NCBI RefSeq assembly: GCF_005406205.1 | Contig: NZ_NXLZ01000002.1 | Span: forward strand, 99,418-163,417 | Direction: 5' to 3' | Source of the DNA: Campylobacter estrildidarum | GTDB lineage: Bacteria > Campylobacterota > Campylobacteria > Campylobacterales > Campylobacteraceae | Length of the DNA: 64,000 nucleotides | Shown here: piece by piece, positions 62,527 through 64,000 of the stretch | Layout: the number at the start of each line of letters is the position of its first letter | Position numbering within the stretch: position 1 is the stretch's first letter | Notes under the pieces: generated by a model | The model's input: only the letters and a program-made list of their open reading frames with translations | What the model was told of the DNA's origin: nothing | Database searches by the model: none | Translations under genes and position numbers: made by a program

Positions 62527-63546
62527 TTAATTAAAATTACAAGCTTTAAGATTTAATCCAAAGCCCTGTAAACCTATATAATCTTTATCACAACTTTGAG
62601 ATAAAAGTTTGATTTCTTCTATTTTGAAATATCTTAAAATTTGCGCCCCTATGCCATAATTTTTAAATTGAGTTGCACTTGATTTTTCTCCTTGCATGAA
62701 AACAATCACCCCGCTATTTTCATGCAAAAATTTAATCTGTTCTAAAAGTTTTGAAAATTTATCCGACGTTAAAAGCTCAAAATCCCTTCCACTGATATGA
62801 AATTTTACGTTGGTGCATTTTTGAATTTCTCCAAAAGCAAATACAACATGCTGTATATTATTATGATCAACAAAAACAAATTTTTTAGCCTTAAGACCTG
62901 CTAAAAAACTATCGCTTTTTTCTTTTAAAGTAATGAGACTTTCATGCTTTAATCTATATTCTATAATATCAGAAACTGCAATCATATTGAGATTATGTTT
63001 TTCGCAAAATTTCTCTAAATCTTCTCTACGAGCCATATCACCATCATCTTTGACTATTTCGCAAATCACACAAGCTTCTTTTAAACCAGCCAAACGACAA
63101 AGATCGACAGTTCCTTCTGTATGTCCTGTTCGTTCTAATACTCCTCCACTTTTAGCTATTAATGGATTTATATGACCAGGCCGGACAAAATCATCTGCCT
63201 TGGCATCATCATCTGCAAAAATTTTTATAGTCATATTACGTTCGTAAGCACTCACTCCAGTAGTAGCATTTTTTGCATCAACAGTTATAGTAAAAGCGGT
63301 TTCGTGATTGGAGGTATTTTTTGGCACCATTAAAGGAAGCTCAAATTTTCTTGCAAGCTCTTCTCCAAGTGCTACACAAACAACACCTCTTGCTTCTTTA
63401 ATCATAAAATTAACATTTTCTTTTGTACTAAATTGAGCTGGAAAAATTAAATCTCCTTCATTTTCTCTATCTTCTGCATCTACCATTACAAGCATCTTAC
63501 CTTGCTTTATTTCTTCAATAGCTTGCTCGATGTTTATAAATTTCAT
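62527..63546 (-). CDS. ribB: 3,4-dihydroxy-2-butanone 4-phosphate synthase with degenerate GTP cyclohydrolase II domain
   Basis: Makes the four-carbon precursor of the riboflavin xylene ring from ribulose 5-phosphate. Residues 1-200 form a complete RibB domain: MVDAEDRENEGDLIFPAQF (metal ligands in DxExE), RPGHINPLIAKSGGVLERTGHTEGTVDLCRLAG in parts, and VCEIVKDDGD. Residues 205-339 align with the RibA fold (NYGIGAQILR) but show none of the three zinc Cys (CLTGD...CDC pattern) and lack the catalytic Tyr/Arg core, so they are probably inactive as GTP cyclohydrolase II. A separate ribA must exist. The start has AAAT and a weak GGAGAAA ribosome site. Confidence 0.92.
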   Translation of the reverse strand: MKFINIEQAIEEIKQGKMLVMVDAEDRENEGDLIFPAQFSTKENVNFMIKEARGVVCVALGEELARKFELPLMVPKNTSNHETAFTITVDAKNATTGVSAYERNMTIKIFADDDAKADDFVRPGHINPLIAKSGGVLERTGHTEGTVDLCRLAGLKEACVICEIVKDDGDMARREDLEKFCEKHNLNMIAVSDIIEYRLKHESLITLKEKSDSFLAGLKAKKFVFVDHNNIQHVVFAFGEIQKCTNVKFHISGRDFELLTSDKFSKLLEQIKFLHENSGVIVFMQGEKSSATQFKNYGIGAQILRYFKIEEIKLLSQSCDKDYIGLQGFGLNLKACNFN

Positions 63547-63590
63547 ATTTTCTCCACATTAAAATTTATAAAAATTATAACCTTATTTGC

Positions 63591-63619
63591 TTGACAAATA
63601 AATTAAATTTTAATATAAT
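63591..63619 (+). promoter_or_regulatory. Sigma-70 promoter of the tRNA-Gln/tRNA-fMet unit
   Basis: Consensus -35 TTGACA (63591-63596) and -10 TATAAT (63614-63619) stand 17 bp apart, with the start expected near 63626. Both elements match the ideal sequence, as befits a stable-RNA promoter. It lies in the gap before tRNA-Gln, divergent from ribB. Confidence 0.9.
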
Positions 63620-63655
63620 CTCCTTTCTTAAAATCTTTTAATACACTCAAAACAC

Positions 63656-63730
63656 TGGGGTATCGCCAAGCGGTAAGGCAACAGGTTTTGGTCCTGTCAT
63701 TCAGGGGTTCGAATCCCTTTACCCCATCCA
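63656..63730 (+). tRNA. tRNA-Gln (TTG)
   Basis: Cloverleaf with acceptor TGGGGTA pairing to TACCCCA, D-arm CGCCAAGCGGTAAGGC, anticodon loop TTTTGGT (anticodon TTG), T-arm GTTCGAATC and encoded CCA. It is 75 nt. Transcribed from the consensus promoter just upstream and followed after 12 bases by a second tRNA. Confidence 0.97.
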
Positions 63731-63742
63731 TAATTTACTTAT

Positions 63743-63818
63743 CGCGAAGTAGAGCAGTGGTTAGCTCGTCGGGCTCATAACCCGAAGGTCGGGAGTTCAA
63801 ATCTCCCCTTCGCAACCA
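63743..63818 (+). tRNA. Initiator tRNA-fMet (CAT)
   Basis: The acceptor stem CGCGAAG pairs to CTTCGCA with a C1-A72 mismatch, and the anticodon arm TCGGG-CTCATAA-CCCGA has three consecutive G-C pairs. Both are the defining marks of the formyl-methionine initiator. Anticodon CAT; T-arm GTTCAAATC; CCA encoded. It is co-transcribed with tRNA-Gln. Confidence 0.95.
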
Positions 63819-63952
63819 GTTGTTTATTTTTTCATTTCTTTTAACTTTTTTTATTTGTTTTTGTCTTGCCGCAAAATAACATTTTGACAAACATTATATT
63901 ACTTTAGATTATCTTTAATTTATTTTAATTTATTATACTTTACAAAAATTTT

Positions 63953-63994
63953 TTATTGACTTTATTATTGACCTAGTTAAATTTTCTTATTGAC
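63953..63994. repeat. Three direct copies of TTATTGAC at the window end
   Basis: TTATTGAC occurs at 63953-63960, 63965-63972 and 63987-63994, spaced 12 and 22 bases apart in an AT-rich region. The 180 bases after the initiator tRNA hold no gene that I can see. TTGAC also fits -35 boxes, and the next gene or promoter may begin past the edge. Confidence 0.5.
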
Positions 63995-64000
63995 TCTATT

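Noticed and set aside
63547..63655. FMN riboswitch before ribB.
   Set aside because: The leader is only about 100 bp, is shared with a divergent tRNA promoter and shows none of the conserved FMN-element helices; ribE has none either.

Overview
The window is chromosomal DNA of a thermotolerant Campylobacter close to C. jejuni and C. coli. The evidence is a low GC content (about 30 % by eye), GroEL and GroES proteins that look nearly identical to those of C. jejuni, an epsilonproteobacterial purD-linked 6S RNA, the lysC-hobA-holB-folP cluster, CprRS and DccRS two-component systems, a CiaC-like protein and a PEB4-like chaperone. Species cannot be fixed from the window alone. Comparisons with C. 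jejuni gene order below are from memory and are not computed.

The layout falls into two blocks that I recall as lying far apart in C. jejuni NCTC 11168. The first (about 1-40,880) follows the Cj1218-Cj1258 order: ribE, an AsmA-like protein, groESL, dccRS, tRNA-Asn, cprRS, htrA, cbpA-hspR, a KefB-like antiporter, glyS, an M23 peptidase, pdxJA, an MFS transporter, ciaC, hemE, uvrC, guaA, 6S RNA, purD, lptD and pnp. The second (about 40,870-63,820) follows the Cj0600-Cj0572 order: a PLP enzyme, a MotA/MotB-like pair, fba, peb4, nth, a nuclease, cmoA, ribF, tlyA, ligA, folP, holB-like, hobA, lysC, nudH, tatBC, queA, lpxD, yqeY and ribB, ending in tRNA-Gln and initiator tRNA. The join falls where two convergent genes overlap by 8 bp at 40,871-40,878.

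Functionally this is mostly core housekeeping. A protein-quality group (groESL, htrA, cbpA, hspR, peb4) carries visible CIRCE and HAIR-like operators. Cofactor genes include ribE, ribB, ribF, pdxJA, folP, hemE and a hemW-like gene. Envelope genes include the AsmA-like protein, lptD, a possible LptM-like lipoprotein, lpxD, tatBC and the stator-like pair. DNA and RNA genes include uvrC, nth, a deoxyinosine glycosylase, ligA, hobA, pnp, tlyA, cmoA and queA. Genes are packed tightly, often with ATGA or GTGA overlaps, and no gap without a gene exceeds 300 bases.

Accessory signals are few. There is a decayed ankyrin-repeat gene (25,183-26,244) with at least two frameshifts and a small downstream remnant, a sigma-54 promoter in front of ciaC, an EexN-type lipoprotein, and some genes that I expected from C. 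jejuni but that are missing here (for example ilvIH between lpxD and yqeY). I saw no CRISPR array, insertion sequence, prophage, poly-G phase-variable tract or recognisable defence system.
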